The notes below the pieces were generated by a model. The model saw nothing but the letters and a program-made list of their open reading frames with translations. It had not been told where the DNA came from and made no database searches. From Fibrobacter sp. (lineage in GTDB: Bacteria > Fibrobacterota > Fibrobacteria > Fibrobacterales > Fibrobacteraceae), in NCBI GenBank assembly GCA_024398875.1, contig JAKSIJ010000003.1, positions 62,001-126,000 on the forward strand: DNA of 64,000 bases, given 5' to 3'. The number at the start of each line of letters is the position of its first letter. Position 1 is the stretch's first letter. A program made the translations under genes and the position numbers. This document shows positions 53,634 to 63,150 of the stretch, one piece after another.

Positions 53634-53656
53634 GCCCTCTGCAAAGAGGGCTTTTT
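53634..53656 (+). terminator. rho-independent terminator after rubrerythrin
   Basis: A 7-bp stem GCCCTCT/AGAGGGC with a GCAA tetraloop is followed by TTTTT. Confidence 0.9.
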
Positions 53657-53674
53657 CATTTCCCCAAATTTTGC

Positions 53675-53682
53675 TAAATTTG
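53675..53682 (+). promoter_or_regulatory. -10 element (TAnnTTTG) of the carboxynorspermidine synthase gene
   Basis: TAAATTTG lies 47 nt before the ATG at 53730, 17 nt after a weak TTTTTC box. GAGGAAAT is the ribosome binding site. Confidence 0.45.
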
Positions 53683-53729
53683 CAGTGAAAAGAAGTGCAT
53701 TCTGATTAGGAATGCTTCAAAGAGGAAAT

Positions 53730-55004
53730 ATGTCTAGAGCTTTGATTATTGGTTGTGGCGCTGTAGCCACCGTTGCCATCAAAAAATGCTGCACCGCCAG
53801 CGATGTTTTCAGTGAAATCTGCATCGCCAGCCGCCACCGCGAAAACTGCGAGAAGTTGGCCGAAGAACTCCGCCCGAATACAAAGACCGTCATCGCTACG
53901 GCCGCAGTAGATGCAGACAAGGCCGAGAACGTGGCAAAGCTCATCAAGGAATACAAGCCGGATTTGGTGATGAACATCGCCCTCCCCTATCAGGATTTGG
54001 CCATCATGGATGCTTGCCTCGAATGTGGCGTGAACTATATGGACACCGCCAACTACGAGCCCGAAAACATCGATGACCCAGAATGGCGCAAGGTTTACGA
54101 CAAGCGCTGTAAGGAAAAAGGCTTCAGCGCCTACTTCGATTACAGCTGGCAGTGGGCCTACAAAGAAAAGTTTGAAAAGGCGGGCCTTACCGCTCTCTTG
54201 GGTTCTGGATTCGACCCGGGTGTTTCCCAGGCTTACTGCGCCTTCGCCCTGAAGCATCAGTTTGACACCATCGAAGAAATTGACATTCTGGACTGCAATG
54301 GCGGCGATCACGGCTATCCCTTCGCCACAAACTTCAACCCGGAAATCAACCTCCGCGAAGTGAGCGCCCCCGGTAGCTACTGGGATACGGACGAAAACGG
54401 CAAGGGTCACTGGGTAGAAATCCCTGCCATGAGCATCAAGCGTGAATACAACTTCGACGGCGTTGGCGAAAAGGACATGTACCTTCTCCATCACGAAGAA
54501 ATTGAAAGTCTCGCCCAGAATATTCCGGGCATCAAGCGCATCCGCTTCTTCATGACTTTTGGCCAGAGTTACCTCACCCACATGAAGTGCCTGGAAAACG
54601 TAGGCATGCTCCGCACGGACCCCGTAAAATTCAATGGTCAGGAAATCGTCCCCATCCAGTTCCTTCGCGCACTTCTGCCGGACCCAGCAAGTCTTGGACC
54701 CCGCACCAAGGGCAAGACCAACATCGGTTGCATTTTCAAAGGCACAAAAGACGGAAAGCCCAAAACCTACTACATCTACAACATCTGCGACCACCAGGAA
54801 TGCTACAAGGAATTGGGCAGCCAGGCCATCGCCTACACCACAGGCGTCCCTGCCATGTGTGGCGCAATGATGATGCTCACCGGGAAGTGGATCAAGCCGG
54901 GAGTGCATACCGTAGAGGAATTCGACCCGGATCCCTTTATGGAAGCCCTCACCAAGTTCGGCCTCCCCTGGAAGGAAAACTTCAATCCCGTTCTGGTGGA
55001 TTAA
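53730..55004 (+). CDS. carboxynorspermidine synthase (saccharopine dehydrogenase family)
   Basis: The 424-residue NADPH-dependent enzyme has an N-terminal Rossmann fold (MSRALIIGCGAVATVAI) and the family catalytic part (SGFDPGVSQAYCAFALK). Close relatives condense putrescine or diaminopropane with aspartate semialdehyde to carboxy(nor)spermidine, the alternative spermidine route common in anaerobes and gut bacteria. The decarboxylase partner is not in the window. Confidence 0.88.
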   Translation: MSRALIIGCGAVATVAIKKCCTASDVFSEICIASRHRENCEKLAEELRPNTKTVIATAAVDADKAENVAKLIKEYKPDLVMNIALPYQDLAIMDACLECGVNYMDTANYEPENIDDPEWRKVYDKRCKEKGFSAYFDYSWQWAYKEKFEKAGLTALLGSGFDPGVSQAYCAFALKHQFDTIEEIDILDCNGGDHGYPFATNFNPEINLREVSAPGSYWDTDENGKGHWVEIPAMSIKREYNFDGVGEKDMYLLHHEEIESLAQNIPGIKRIRFFMTFGQSYLTHMKCLENVGMLRTDPVKFNGQEIVPIQFLRALLPDPASLGPRTKGKTNIGCIFKGTKDGKPKTYYIYNICDHQECYKELGSQAIAYTTGVPAMCGAMMMLTGKWIKPGVHTVEEFDPDPFMEALTKFGLPWKENFNPVLVD

Positions 55005-55027
55005 ATTAGACTCGAATCGTCAGATTA

Positions 55028-56740
55028 TCAATAGTCCTTGACGCAGCGGACATAATATCCGTCTTTTTTACCGGCTCCATCATAATCATACAATCCATCG
55101 AAAGGGACACCATCGTAAGTGCCGCGGAACGTGAATTGTATCGCCTCGTCGTCCCACCCTGTCGATGTCCAGAAAGAGGTAAAGTTTCCAGATTTTACGG
55201 AATACGCCCCTCCCGGAGCAATCGAAAAGCCGTATTCATCGTCACCATTTCCGCCCTCATCCCAACCTGTTTGGGATTTCAGTTTTTTACCAGCCACAGA
55301 TGTCCCACCTATAAACAAGGATTCCCATTCACTGTTACTGGGCAGGTGCCAACCCTCTGGACAAACACCCCTAACGGGAACTCCATCAGAACATATGTCA
55401 TTGACACAGTTTTCATCGTCCATGGCAACAGCCCATGAGTACAAGCGACCATATTTGGCACAACTATCGGCCTCATCTATATAACAACCGCTCCATCCCC
55501 AACTTGCGTCCGTCGGAGTGTAGTCCAAATTCTGGGCCATCCAGGTCAAAAATCCGACGTTAACCACTTTGTAAACCTTGTTGTCACGAGTGTCGAGAAA
55601 CTCTCCATACTTTTTCGATTTATTCAGGAATTCCGTGTCGACGCATTCGTGAGTTGTGCAATCATAGGTGCCAGAGGGTTCGACGCCCTTGGGGAAATTT
55701 GAACTACTGGGAGTATTTTTGAGGCACCGGACAGGTAGAGCCGCTCCAGTAAATCGTCCAAAGGAGGCAGAGTCTTTGTCGCTATACAACATCAAATAAT
55801 AGGTCGAAGAACTATCAATAAGATCTACAGAAGAAGTCCAGTAATAGGACTCATTTTCCACGGATTCAAATTTTCCAGTTTCGGTATCATAGTAGCCGCT
55901 AGGGTCCGCATTAAAGCCACTGTCATAGGACCCATTCCAGAGGCCAACAGACTTCAGGAACCGCCCGGCAATTGAAGAAGACGCTTTTCCATAATTTATA
56001 TTACTTATATTCGGATGCCCTGGATGATAAGACGAATCTACATGGTGAATCAAAATTTCGTAATCTACTATGCTTGGCAAATGCCAGCCATCCGGGCACG
56101 CCTCTATGGCATCATTCCACAGATAGTAGCGACTGCTATAAAGACAGCCTCCATCAGAGTATTCCATACCCTTCAGACATAAACTATTTTTCGTGGCATA
56201 TTCCAAATCGTTCACCATCCATATTTGTGAACCAATGATTATCGCTCCATAAATAGCACTATCACGAGTGTCCATGAATTCACCATATTCTTCACCAGCA
56301 GGCTTGTCTCCGTTAAAGAGAATGCTACTTCTCATGGCGCCCCAGCTACATTCGTCACAATCATAGGTGCCAGCGGGCTTGATCCCCTCCGGCAAAACAT
56401 ACGAAGAACTATGATATGATGGTGCACTAGAACTTGATGATTTATTACCGATACAGTCTGGGTCAGAGTATGTCCAAAATTCACCATCGCAATATGTATA
56501 GGCCCTTAATCCAGTAATAAGACGATAATCGCATTTTTCATAACCCTTACAAGAAATATTTGTCCGCATTCCTATGGAACTGGAGGATTCCCCGTCATAA
56601 TCGGGGTCCTCGTCCTCTTCAAAGAATGAAGATGAAGATTCCTCGTCTTCCCCATCTGTGGAGTGTTCAGAAAGAGTGCAACCATAAAAGCAGCATGAAA
56701 GCGCTGCTACACTGGCAAGATACTTAAGAAACCCTCTCAT
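55028..56740 (-). CDS. lipoprotein with two FISUMP domains
   Basis: The 570-residue protein starts MRGFLKYLASVAALSCCFYGC (lipobox), then an acidic, Ser-rich linker. It has two FISUMP units: domain 1 (about 130-345, IIGSQIWMVNDLEYA, CPDGWHLPS, LPVRCLKN) and domain 2 (about 360-570, LTWMAQNLDYTP, YGRLYSWAVAMDD, CPEGWHLPSNSEW, YVRCVKDY). Each is preceded by a SGTYDC-type segment. AAGGGA lies 8 nt before the ATG. It is probably surface-exposed. Confidence 0.87.
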   Translation of the reverse strand: MRGFLKYLASVAALSCCFYGCTLSEHSTDGEDEESSSSFFEEDEDPDYDGESSSSIGMRTNISCKGYEKCDYRLITGLRAYTYCDGEFWTYSDPDCIGNKSSSSSAPSYHSSSYVLPEGIKPAGTYDCDECSWGAMRSSILFNGDKPAGEEYGEFMDTRDSAIYGAIIIGSQIWMVNDLEYATKNSLCLKGMEYSDGGCLYSSRYYLWNDAIEACPDGWHLPSIVDYEILIHHVDSSYHPGHPNISNINYGKASSSIAGRFLKSVGLWNGSYDSGFNADPSGYYDTETGKFESVENESYYWTSSVDLIDSSSTYYLMLYSDKDSASFGRFTGAALPVRCLKNTPSSSNFPKGVEPSGTYDCTTHECVDTEFLNKSKKYGEFLDTRDNKVYKVVNVGFLTWMAQNLDYTPTDASWGWSGCYIDEADSCAKYGRLYSWAVAMDDENCVNDICSDGVPVRGVCPEGWHLPSNSEWESLFIGGTSVAGKKLKSQTGWDEGGNGDDEYGFSIAPGGAYSVKSGNFTSFWTSTGWDDEAIQFTFRGTYDGVPFDGLYDYDGAGKKDGYYVRCVKDY

Positions 56741-56798
56741 AAACAAATCCCTTCTGAAGGATGAAAAATCGACCAATACAAATGTTTTTTAAAGATAA

Positions 56799-57752
56799 TT
56801 ATTTCTTCTTAATCGCGAGAAGTGAAACGGCGACAAGAATGAGGATTATTCCCAAGGCGAGGCGGAGCGTCATGGCTTCGCCGAAGACGAAAACGCCGAT
56901 ACACACAGCCGTCAAGGGTTCCAGAGCTCCGGTAATTGCTGTTGGCGTAGAGCCCACGAGTTTGACAGCCTTCGCCATAAACACGAGAGATAGAACCGTC
57001 GGAACAAAACCCAGCATCAAGCCCCAGCCCCACTGCACGGAATTTGCGGGGATTGAAGGCAGACCCGAGCCGAATGTGGCGCAGTACAGCAACAGAAATA
57101 GAAAGCAGAAAACCACCGCATAAAAGGTGAGTTTGACGGAATCCATTTGCAGATGGGAACGATTCACGATGACGATGTAGACGGAATAGGTCAGCGATGA
57201 TACCATCACGAGAATAAAGCCAATTGTGCTTAGAGCGACGCCACCATCCCCGCCCCGATACAAAAGACCGATTCCAGCAAGAGAAATGACGATGGAAAAG
57301 GCGGTGATAAGCGTGAGGCGCTCCTTGAAGAAAAGCCGCATAATGATGGAGACTTCGAGAGGATACATGAAGAGTAGCGTAGAGGCGAGCCCTGCATCCA
57401 TGTAGTTGAAAGAGGCAAAAAGCGTCAAGGCGCAGGCAGCAAAGAGAAGTCCCAAAGTGGCGAGTACCGGGATATCGCGAAAAGAAATTGCGAATTTATC
57501 GCGCAGGGAGGCCGCACCGGAACCACTGTCGCTCTGAGAAACCGCGCCAGAACCACTATCGCGATAATTGTCGCGGCGAAACAGCATAAAAACGCCGAGA
57601 AGCAATATGGCCCAAGCAAAGCGGTAACAGAGCACCACTTCTGGGGAAAGTTCTTCCTTGTAGAGATTCAGCGCCCCTAGAGGATTCGTGCCATAACAGA
57701 TGGCAGCAAGGCAACCGTAAAAAATGCCCTTACAACGCGAACTTGGTTGCAT
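56799..57752 (-). CDS. EamA/DMT-family transporter
   Basis: The 317-residue protein has ten predicted transmembrane helices in two EamA halves (helix 1 FYGCLAAICYGTNPLGAL; final ALGIILILVAVSLLAI). These transporters move small metabolites; the substrate is unknown. The start at 57752 overlaps the smc end by 23 nt. The loop after helix 2 holds an imperfect tandem duplication (DSGSGAVSQS/DSGSGAASLR). Confidence 0.85.
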   Translation of the reverse strand: MQPSSRCKGIFYGCLAAICYGTNPLGALNLYKEELSPEVVLCYRFAWAILLLGVFMLFRRDNYRDSGSGAVSQSDSGSGAASLRDKFAISFRDIPVLATLGLLFAACALTLFASFNYMDAGLASTLLFMYPLEVSIIMRLFFKERLTLITAFSIVISLAGIGLLYRGGDGGVALSTIGFILVMVSSLTYSVYIVIVNRSHLQMDSVKLTFYAVVFCFLFLLLYCATFGSGLPSIPANSVQWGWGLMLGFVPTVLSLVFMAKAVKLVGSTPTAITGALEPLTAVCIGVFVFGEAMTLRLALGIILILVAVSLLAIKKK

Positions 57753-60700
57753 CGGCGAGCTGCACAGAGGCAATGCGAGAGATGCCCTTAATCTCTTGAG
57801 TGACGCCATAAAGCATATCGGCTTCGGCCATGGTACGCTTGTTGTGGGTCACCACGATAAAGAGGGTCTGCTTGCTGAATTCACGCAGGAGCGCCATGAA
57901 GCGGCCCACGTTGGCATCGTCCAGAGGGCCGTCCACTTCGTCCAGCACGCAGTACGGCGAGGGCTTTTCCATATAGATGGCGAAAAGCAGTGCAGTTGCA
58001 GTAAGCGCGTGTTCACCGCCAGAGAGCGCCTTGATGCCACGCATTTTTTTGCCCGTGGGGCGCACATTGATTTCGATGTCTGCGTCCAGAATATCCATGG
58101 GCTTGCCATTTTCGTCCAGCTTTTCCACCAGACTCATCTTGGTTTCGCCATTGAGGAAGAGCTTGCTGAACACAAACTGGAAGTTCTTCTGAATGCGGTC
58201 GAAAGTCTCCAAATAGCGGGTGCGAGCAATGTCGTCCAACTTGGTGATGGTGCGGTCCAGAGAAGCGCGGGCGCGGTCCAGGTCATCGAATTCCCGTTCC
58301 ACCTCTTCCAAGTGCTTCTTTTCGTCCTCGTAGTTCTCCATGACATTCACGTCGATGGGGCCCAGTTCCTTAATCTTTCCGCGGAGTTCACGAATCTCGC
58401 GGTCGGCTTCAGGCTGGCTGTATTCCACCTTCTCCATTTCTTCCGGAGATTCCAAATCCACATTCCAATCCGTCAAAATGCGCTCTTTCAAGCGGTCCAG
58501 ATTGGCCTGCAAAGCTTCTTGACGACGACCGATTTCGTTCAGGTCATGCATCTTTTCAATCATGTCGTCACGGATGCGGTCGCGTTCATCCTGCCAGGCG
58601 TCGATATCGCCCTTCACCACATCGTAACGCTCGCGAGCCACATCGCGGCGGCCTTCCAAATCGCGGAGGGCGGCATCCTTTTCCTGAATCTGGTCCGCAA
58701 AGGCCTGGCCCTCGGATTCGTTCTTGGAAATCTGCACCTGGTTCGTTTCAATGTCTGCACGGCGAGACTGAATCACGTTCTGGAGGAACGCCACCTGGTC
58801 TGCAATGGCGCGGAGGCGGTTTTCGTTCTGGAGGAGTTTTGCGTTCTTGTCTTGAGCGCTGCGTTCCAGCTCGCGAACGTCCTCTTCCTTGTCACGGAGC
58901 ATGGTCTCATTTTCCGTGAGCTGATCCATGGAGGTTTGATAATCCCGTTCTGCCTGCTCGTTAGCCGTTTCTGCAGCCTGCAAATCGGCATCACTTTCCT
59001 TGGACTGGTTGGCAGAATCAATCCGGCTGGCGGCATCGGCACAACTCTTTTCCACATCAGAAATGCGAGCCGCAAACTGGTTCAAAAGGTTTTTCTGGAT
59101 GGCAATGCCTGCGTCACCGCCGCGGAGGGCGTTTTCCTTTTCGCGAAGGTCTTCCATGATGGAAGAAAGCATCTGGGCATCTTCATCCACAGCGCTCTGG
59201 AGGTTCGCGACCTCGTCGGACTTTACCGCCAATTCCTTCTGGATGTTCTCCATCTGGCTGGAGGCCTCGGCAAGTTCATTCTTGCGGCTGAGGGTCCCTG
59301 CCGAGGGCGTTCCGCAGACCACGAGGCCCGCAGTGCGGACGATAGCCTCGGGCGCCACAAAGCACAAGTCCTCATTCCCATACTTCTGAGAAAGTTCGAG
59401 GGCACTATCCAGCGAATCCACCAGGAAGTAGCGGGAAAGAATTCCTTCCAGCCATGGCTTCAGGCCAGCATCGCAATTCACGAACTGCATGAGGGAGCCT
59501 TGAAGGCCAGCACCTTCCAGATTGCCCACGAAAGCCGGACGGACGGCGCCAGGCATGGCAAGCATAGCCTGCCCCACATTTTCGCTCTGGAGGGCCTGAA
59601 CAATTTCTTTTGCGGAAGCGGTGTCATTTGCCACCACAGCTTCCAGCATGTCGCCCAAGGCAAGTTCCACCTGCGCGGCGTGCTCGGGAGCGGCATCCAC
59701 ATTGTCGCTGACCAGGCCCTTAATCAAATTCGCCTTATTTTCCTTAATCCAGCGAGAAGCATCAGTGCCGTCGCTTGCCACGCTGTTCAAAACTTCAATC
59801 TTAGATTGTAAGCGAGCCTCTTCATTGCGCAAATTCTGGATGGCTACATTGAGAGCCTGAAGATTCTGCTTGCCCGCTTCAACACGTTCCTCACGAGTGG
59901 ACTTCTGTTCCGCCAGATTGTCCATTTCGCGCTGGGTATCGTCCATGCCCTTTTCTATATCGGCGATGGCGGTTTCAGCATCAGCCTTCTGGCGACGGAG
60001 GTTTTCCAACTCCTGATTCCACTTGTCCACATTGGACTTGAGCATGGCGGATTCCGCATCCATGCGCTCAAAGCGCCCGCGGAGGGCGTTCACACGGTTT
60101 GCAGCTTCCAAACGCTTATTCGACAGTTCGCGAGAGGCACTGCGGAGGTCATCCACCCTATCCCGCAAAACCTGCAACTGTTCCCGCTCCTTCTCCAGAA
60201 GGGCGTTCAGTTCTTCCATGCCGCTGTCGGAGCGGAGCATTTCATTTTCTTCTTCCAGGCGCACCCGCTCGGAATCCAATTCCTGAACCTTGGTGCTGCT
60301 CGCCTCGATTTCACCCTGAGCCTTCTCGTTTGCGGCTTCCAAGGCGGTAATGCCGTCCTTCAAGCGCACGATATTGTTGTTCAAATCGTTGAGGGCGATG
60401 GTGGCATCCTGAACCTGCCGTTCCAAATCCCGGAAGTTGTTCTCCTCTTCGCTGATGGAGAGTTTCTTCTCGTCAATCTTGGTCTGCAAAATGGTTGCCT
60501 GAGACTTGGCGTGCTCCACCTCGTTATTCATGCGGTTGGCAGAGGTGTTGAGCGTATCGAGGCCTTCCTTGAAATCCTCGAACTTGTCCACACTGACGGA
60601 GAGGTCCAGTTCCCGAAGGCGCTTGTTCAAACGCTTGAATTCGCTGACTTTTTCCGCCTGAGTTTCATACTGGCGCACAGCACGGCGGACCGCCTTCAGG

Positions 60701-61284
60701 TTATCCTCCACGCGGAGCATGTCCATCTGGACGCGCTCCATCTGGCGCACAGCCTCCTTGCGCTGCTGGCGGTATTTGCTCACGCCGGCGGCTTCTTCAA
60801 AAAGCACACGACGGTCATCAGCCTTGTCGCTCAACACGGACTTGATCATGTCCGCATTCATCTGGGAGTAGGTGCTGGAGCCAAGGCCCGAGTCAAAAAG
60901 GAGTGCGTGCACGTCGCGGAGGCGGCATTCCTGATTGTTGATGAGGTATTCGCCAGAACCGTCACGATGGACGCGGCGTGTCACTATCACTTCGGAATAT
61001 TCGCTAGCCAGACTGCCATCACTGTTATCGATGACGATGGAAACTTCTGCCAGGCTCATGGCCGCACGTTCTTCCGTTCCACTAAAGATCACATCCTGCA
61101 TCTTGGTCATGCGGAGGAGGGCAGCCTTCTGCTCCCCAAGCACCCAGCGGATGGCGTCCGTGATGTTGGACTTGCCACAGCCGTTTGGGCCCACCACAGC
61201 CGTAAGACCCTTGGTGGGGAAATTGATTTCAGTCTTCTGAGCAAAGGACTTGAAACCGAAAATCTTTAGTTTTGTTATCTGCAC
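57730..61284 (-). CDS. smc: chromosome segregation ATPase SMC
   Basis: The 1184-residue condensin subunit has Walker A (GPNGCGKSNITD near 32), long coiled coils on each side of a hinge (about 510-640), the ABC signature (ALSGGEHALTATALLFA) and Walker B (YCVLDEVDGPLDDANV). It starts at GTG with no Shine-Dalgarno sequence; TATCTTTG ends 7 nt before the GTG, suggesting a leaderless message. scpA and scpB are not in the window. Confidence 0.96.
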   Translation of the reverse strand: MQITKLKIFGFKSFAQKTEINFPTKGLTAVVGPNGCGKSNITDAIRWVLGEQKAALLRMTKMQDVIFSGTEERAAMSLAEVSIVIDNSDGSLASEYSEVIVTRRVHRDGSGEYLINNQECRLRDVHALLFDSGLGSSTYSQMNADMIKSVLSDKADDRRVLFEEAAGVSKYRQQRKEAVRQMERVQMDMLRVEDNLKAVRRAVRQYETQAEKVSEFKRLNKRLRELDLSVSVDKFEDFKEGLDTLNTSANRMNNEVEHAKSQATILQTKIDEKKLSISEEENNFRDLERQVQDATIALNDLNNNIVRLKDGITALEAANEKAQGEIEASSTKVQELDSERVRLEEENEMLRSDSGMEELNALLEKEREQLQVLRDRVDDLRSASRELSNKRLEAANRVNALRGRFERMDAESAMLKSNVDKWNQELENLRRQKADAETAIADIEKGMDDTQREMDNLAEQKSTREERVEAGKQNLQALNVAIQNLRNEEARLQSKIEVLNSVASDGTDASRWIKENKANLIKGLVSDNVDAAPEHAAQVELALGDMLEAVVANDTASAKEIVQALQSENVGQAMLAMPGAVRPAFVGNLEGAGLQGSLMQFVNCDAGLKPWLEGILSRYFLVDSLDSALELSQKYGNEDLCFVAPEAIVRTAGLVVCGTPSAGTLSRKNELAEASSQMENIQKELAVKSDEVANLQSAVDEDAQMLSSIMEDLREKENALRGGDAGIAIQKNLLNQFAARISDVEKSCADAASRIDSANQSKESDADLQAAETANEQAERDYQTSMDQLTENETMLRDKEEDVRELERSAQDKNAKLLQNENRLRAIADQVAFLQNVIQSRRADIETNQVQISKNESEGQAFADQIQEKDAALRDLEGRRDVARERYDVVKGDIDAWQDERDRIRDDMIEKMHDLNEIGRRQEALQANLDRLKERILTDWNVDLESPEEMEKVEYSQPEADREIRELRGKIKELGPIDVNVMENYEDEKKHLEEVEREFDDLDRARASLDRTITKLDDIARTRYLETFDRIQKNFQFVFSKLFLNGETKMSLVEKLDENGKPMDILDADIEINVRPTGKKMRGIKALSGGEHALTATALLFAIYMEKPSPYCVLDEVDGPLDDANVGRFMALLREFSKQTLFIVVTHNKRTMAEADMLYGVTQEIKGISRIASVQLADATKFAL

Positions 61285-61291
61285 GCTAGTT

Positions 61292-61299
61292 CAAAGATA
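61292..61299 (-). promoter_or_regulatory. -10 element (TAnnTTTG) of smc, leaderless geometry
   Basis: On the minus strand TATCTTTG is followed by AACTAGC and the GTG start codon. Confidence 0.5.
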
Positions 61300-61356
61300 A
61301 ATTTTTAGGTTCAACCGTCTTTTATTTTTAGTGAAATTTGGGGATTTTGGAGCGAT

Positions 61357-61755
61357 TTAGCGGAATTTGTAGGTCAGAGAATCCGACTTCACACCCACCA
61401 CCAAATAAAGGCTTCCTCCATCCAAATCAAACTCATGAATGTCTTCCAGTGTATCGCCTGTTGCGTCGGCGGACTTGGTATACCTGAAGCGGACCGTAAA
61501 ATCGCCAACCCAGTCCCCTTCCATAACGCGGCTACGTTCCCCAGGGAGAATGGCCTCGTCAATCCAGGTCTTGGACATGGACGAATCCTTGCTCACCACC
61601 GACACGGAGATGATGGAATAATCCTCGGTGGCGTTCTCCACCTGAAGGCGGCTTTCCGTCTCCACAAACCAGTGGGTCAGGCAACCCGTAAGAGAAAGGG
61701 ATACGATGCACAGGAATGCAAAAGAGATAATAAACTTAAAATGGCGAACAGGCAT
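61357..61755 (-). CDS. small lipoprotein
   Basis: The 132-residue protein starts with a signal peptide and lipobox (IVSLSLTGC), then a beta-rich domain of unknown type. Its ATG overlaps the stop of the preceding gene as TAATG, so the two are translationally coupled and likely act together in the envelope. Confidence 0.65.
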   Translation of the reverse strand: MPVRHFKFIISFAFLCIVSLSLTGCLTHWFVETESRLQVENATEDYSIISVSVVSKDSSMSKTWIDEAILPGERSRVMEGDWVGDFTVRFRYTKSADATGDTLEDIHEFDLDGGSLYLVVGVKSDSLTYKFR

Positions 61756-62975
61756 TATTTACCTCCTTCGCTGTGGGTTGAACCCACCACTTCGTGACGG
61801 ACGCCCTTGGCGGTCAAAGGCTCGCTGGACTTTTCACTGCCCGGAAGCTGAATCATGTTGCCGCCTTCCTTGGGGAATTCACGAGTTTTGCGGTCCAGCC
61901 TCACGCTTTCCATTGGTGCGGACTGCGTTGCCCCGCGGCTGAAGAGGAAGCCGTCCACGGTTCCCAGGTTGAACTGGAACTCCACAAGCCAGGTTCCCTT
62001 CGCGCCAAAGTAATGCTCGTATTCGTAAGAGGAATTGTAGGCGACGCGGATGAAGGGGAACTCCACCGCCCCACCCCACAGCAAATCGCGCTTGCCGGAG
62101 CGGACATTGCGGCGCAGGCACGTGGCCTCAAAAGCCACCATGCGTGACGGGTCCGGATAATACTTCAATGCCGCGGAATGGAACTCCTTGTCCGGGAAGT
62201 TGAACGCCACTTCGCCGTAAAGGCGCTGCTGGAAAAGATTCTGCTCCCAGAACACCAGGAGGGAATCGTCCTCGTCGCCGCCGTTGAAGAGAGTGACGTC
62301 AAAATTCGGGAGGTAAGTAAGCGGGCCGGAACTTCTGCCGCCATAGATAGCGCGAGATTCCAGGTCCAGAGAAATCCGCATTTCGCGCCATTCCTTGCGA
62401 TGGAAACTGCCCTGCACGCTGGCGTGACCATAGCGGAACTCCGCCCAGCTGTAGAGGAGGGAATCATTTTCATCCGGATAGACATCGCCCACGTGCTCCA
62501 CATTCACGTGCTGCATACCGCCGGCGATTGTCATGTCCAGGCGCTGCTGCGTGAAGGTAAGGCCCCAGGTGGTCACCGACCGCATGAGAGAGAAATCGTT
62601 GTACTTGGGGAAGAGGAAGAAGTCTTCGCCGTCCCAGCCCTGGCGTTCAAACCAGAGGAGCGCACCCAAGTGGTTCCCCTTCCCTATCTCGCCGCTGCCA
62701 AAGCCTGCAATATGCTGCTTGGTGGCAAAGCCCTCGTGTTCACCATATGGGCTTTCCAAAGGCATCTGCGTTGTGAGGGGCGTGTAGTAGAAACCGAGGT
62801 CGATGTAACCTCCGCGACCGCCACGAAGCACGTCACGGATTTCACGAAGCTGCAAATCCCGAAGGTCGTTCCCGCCGTTGGAAATTGCCGCCGGTGTGAT
62901 GGCGTCTGCCAGAGCCACGCCCACCATAACGGACGTTACCAGAACCAGACGCTTAAAAAGGTGCGAAAAAGTCAT
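61755..62975 (-). CDS. exported protein, possible outer-membrane beta-barrel
   Basis: The 406-residue protein has a signal peptide (LFKRLVLVTSVMVGVALADA) and many alternating, aromatic-rich strands (LYGEVAFNFPDKEFHSAALKY), suggesting a barrel. No family was recognised. TATCTT ends 6 nt before the ATG, again without a good ribosome binding site. It forms a two-gene unit with the small lipoprotein. Confidence 0.6.
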   Translation of the reverse strand: MTFSHLFKRLVLVTSVMVGVALADAITPAAISNGGNDLRDLQLREIRDVLRGGRGGYIDLGFYYTPLTTQMPLESPYGEHEGFATKQHIAGFGSGEIGKGNHLGALLWFERQGWDGEDFFLFPKYNDFSLMRSVTTWGLTFTQQRLDMTIAGGMQHVNVEHVGDVYPDENDSLLYSWAEFRYGHASVQGSFHRKEWREMRISLDLESRAIYGGRSSGPLTYLPNFDVTLFNGGDEDDSLLVFWEQNLFQQRLYGEVAFNFPDKEFHSAALKYYPDPSRMVAFEATCLRRNVRSGKRDLLWGGAVEFPFIRVAYNSSYEYEHYFGAKGTWLVEFQFNLGTVDGFLFSRGATQSAPMESVRLDRKTREFPKEGGNMIQLPGSEKSSEPLTAKGVRHEVVGSTHSEGGK

Positions 62976-63083
62976 ATTCCCAAGATAGATTTATTTTGCG
63001 GAGGCAAGGGACGGAAGAGGTCGGAAATGGGCTGCAACGGCGGTTAATCGAGAAAATGGCGGAAAAGAGTACCTGCGGGTAAG

Positions 63084-63136
63084 TATATCTGCACTTTTCG
63101 TCATTTCTTTGAAATTTATACTTGCATTTTTCGTCA
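63084..63136. repeat. two copies of a TATAnnTGCAnTTTTCGTCA repeat, 33 bp apart
   Basis: TATATCTGCACTTTTCGTCA at 63084-63103 and TATACTTGCATTTTTCGTCA at 63117-63136 agree in 17 of 20 positions. They directly precede the ATPase remnant and may be its old control region. Confidence 0.55.
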
Positions 63137-63150
63137 CAAATTTCACTTAA

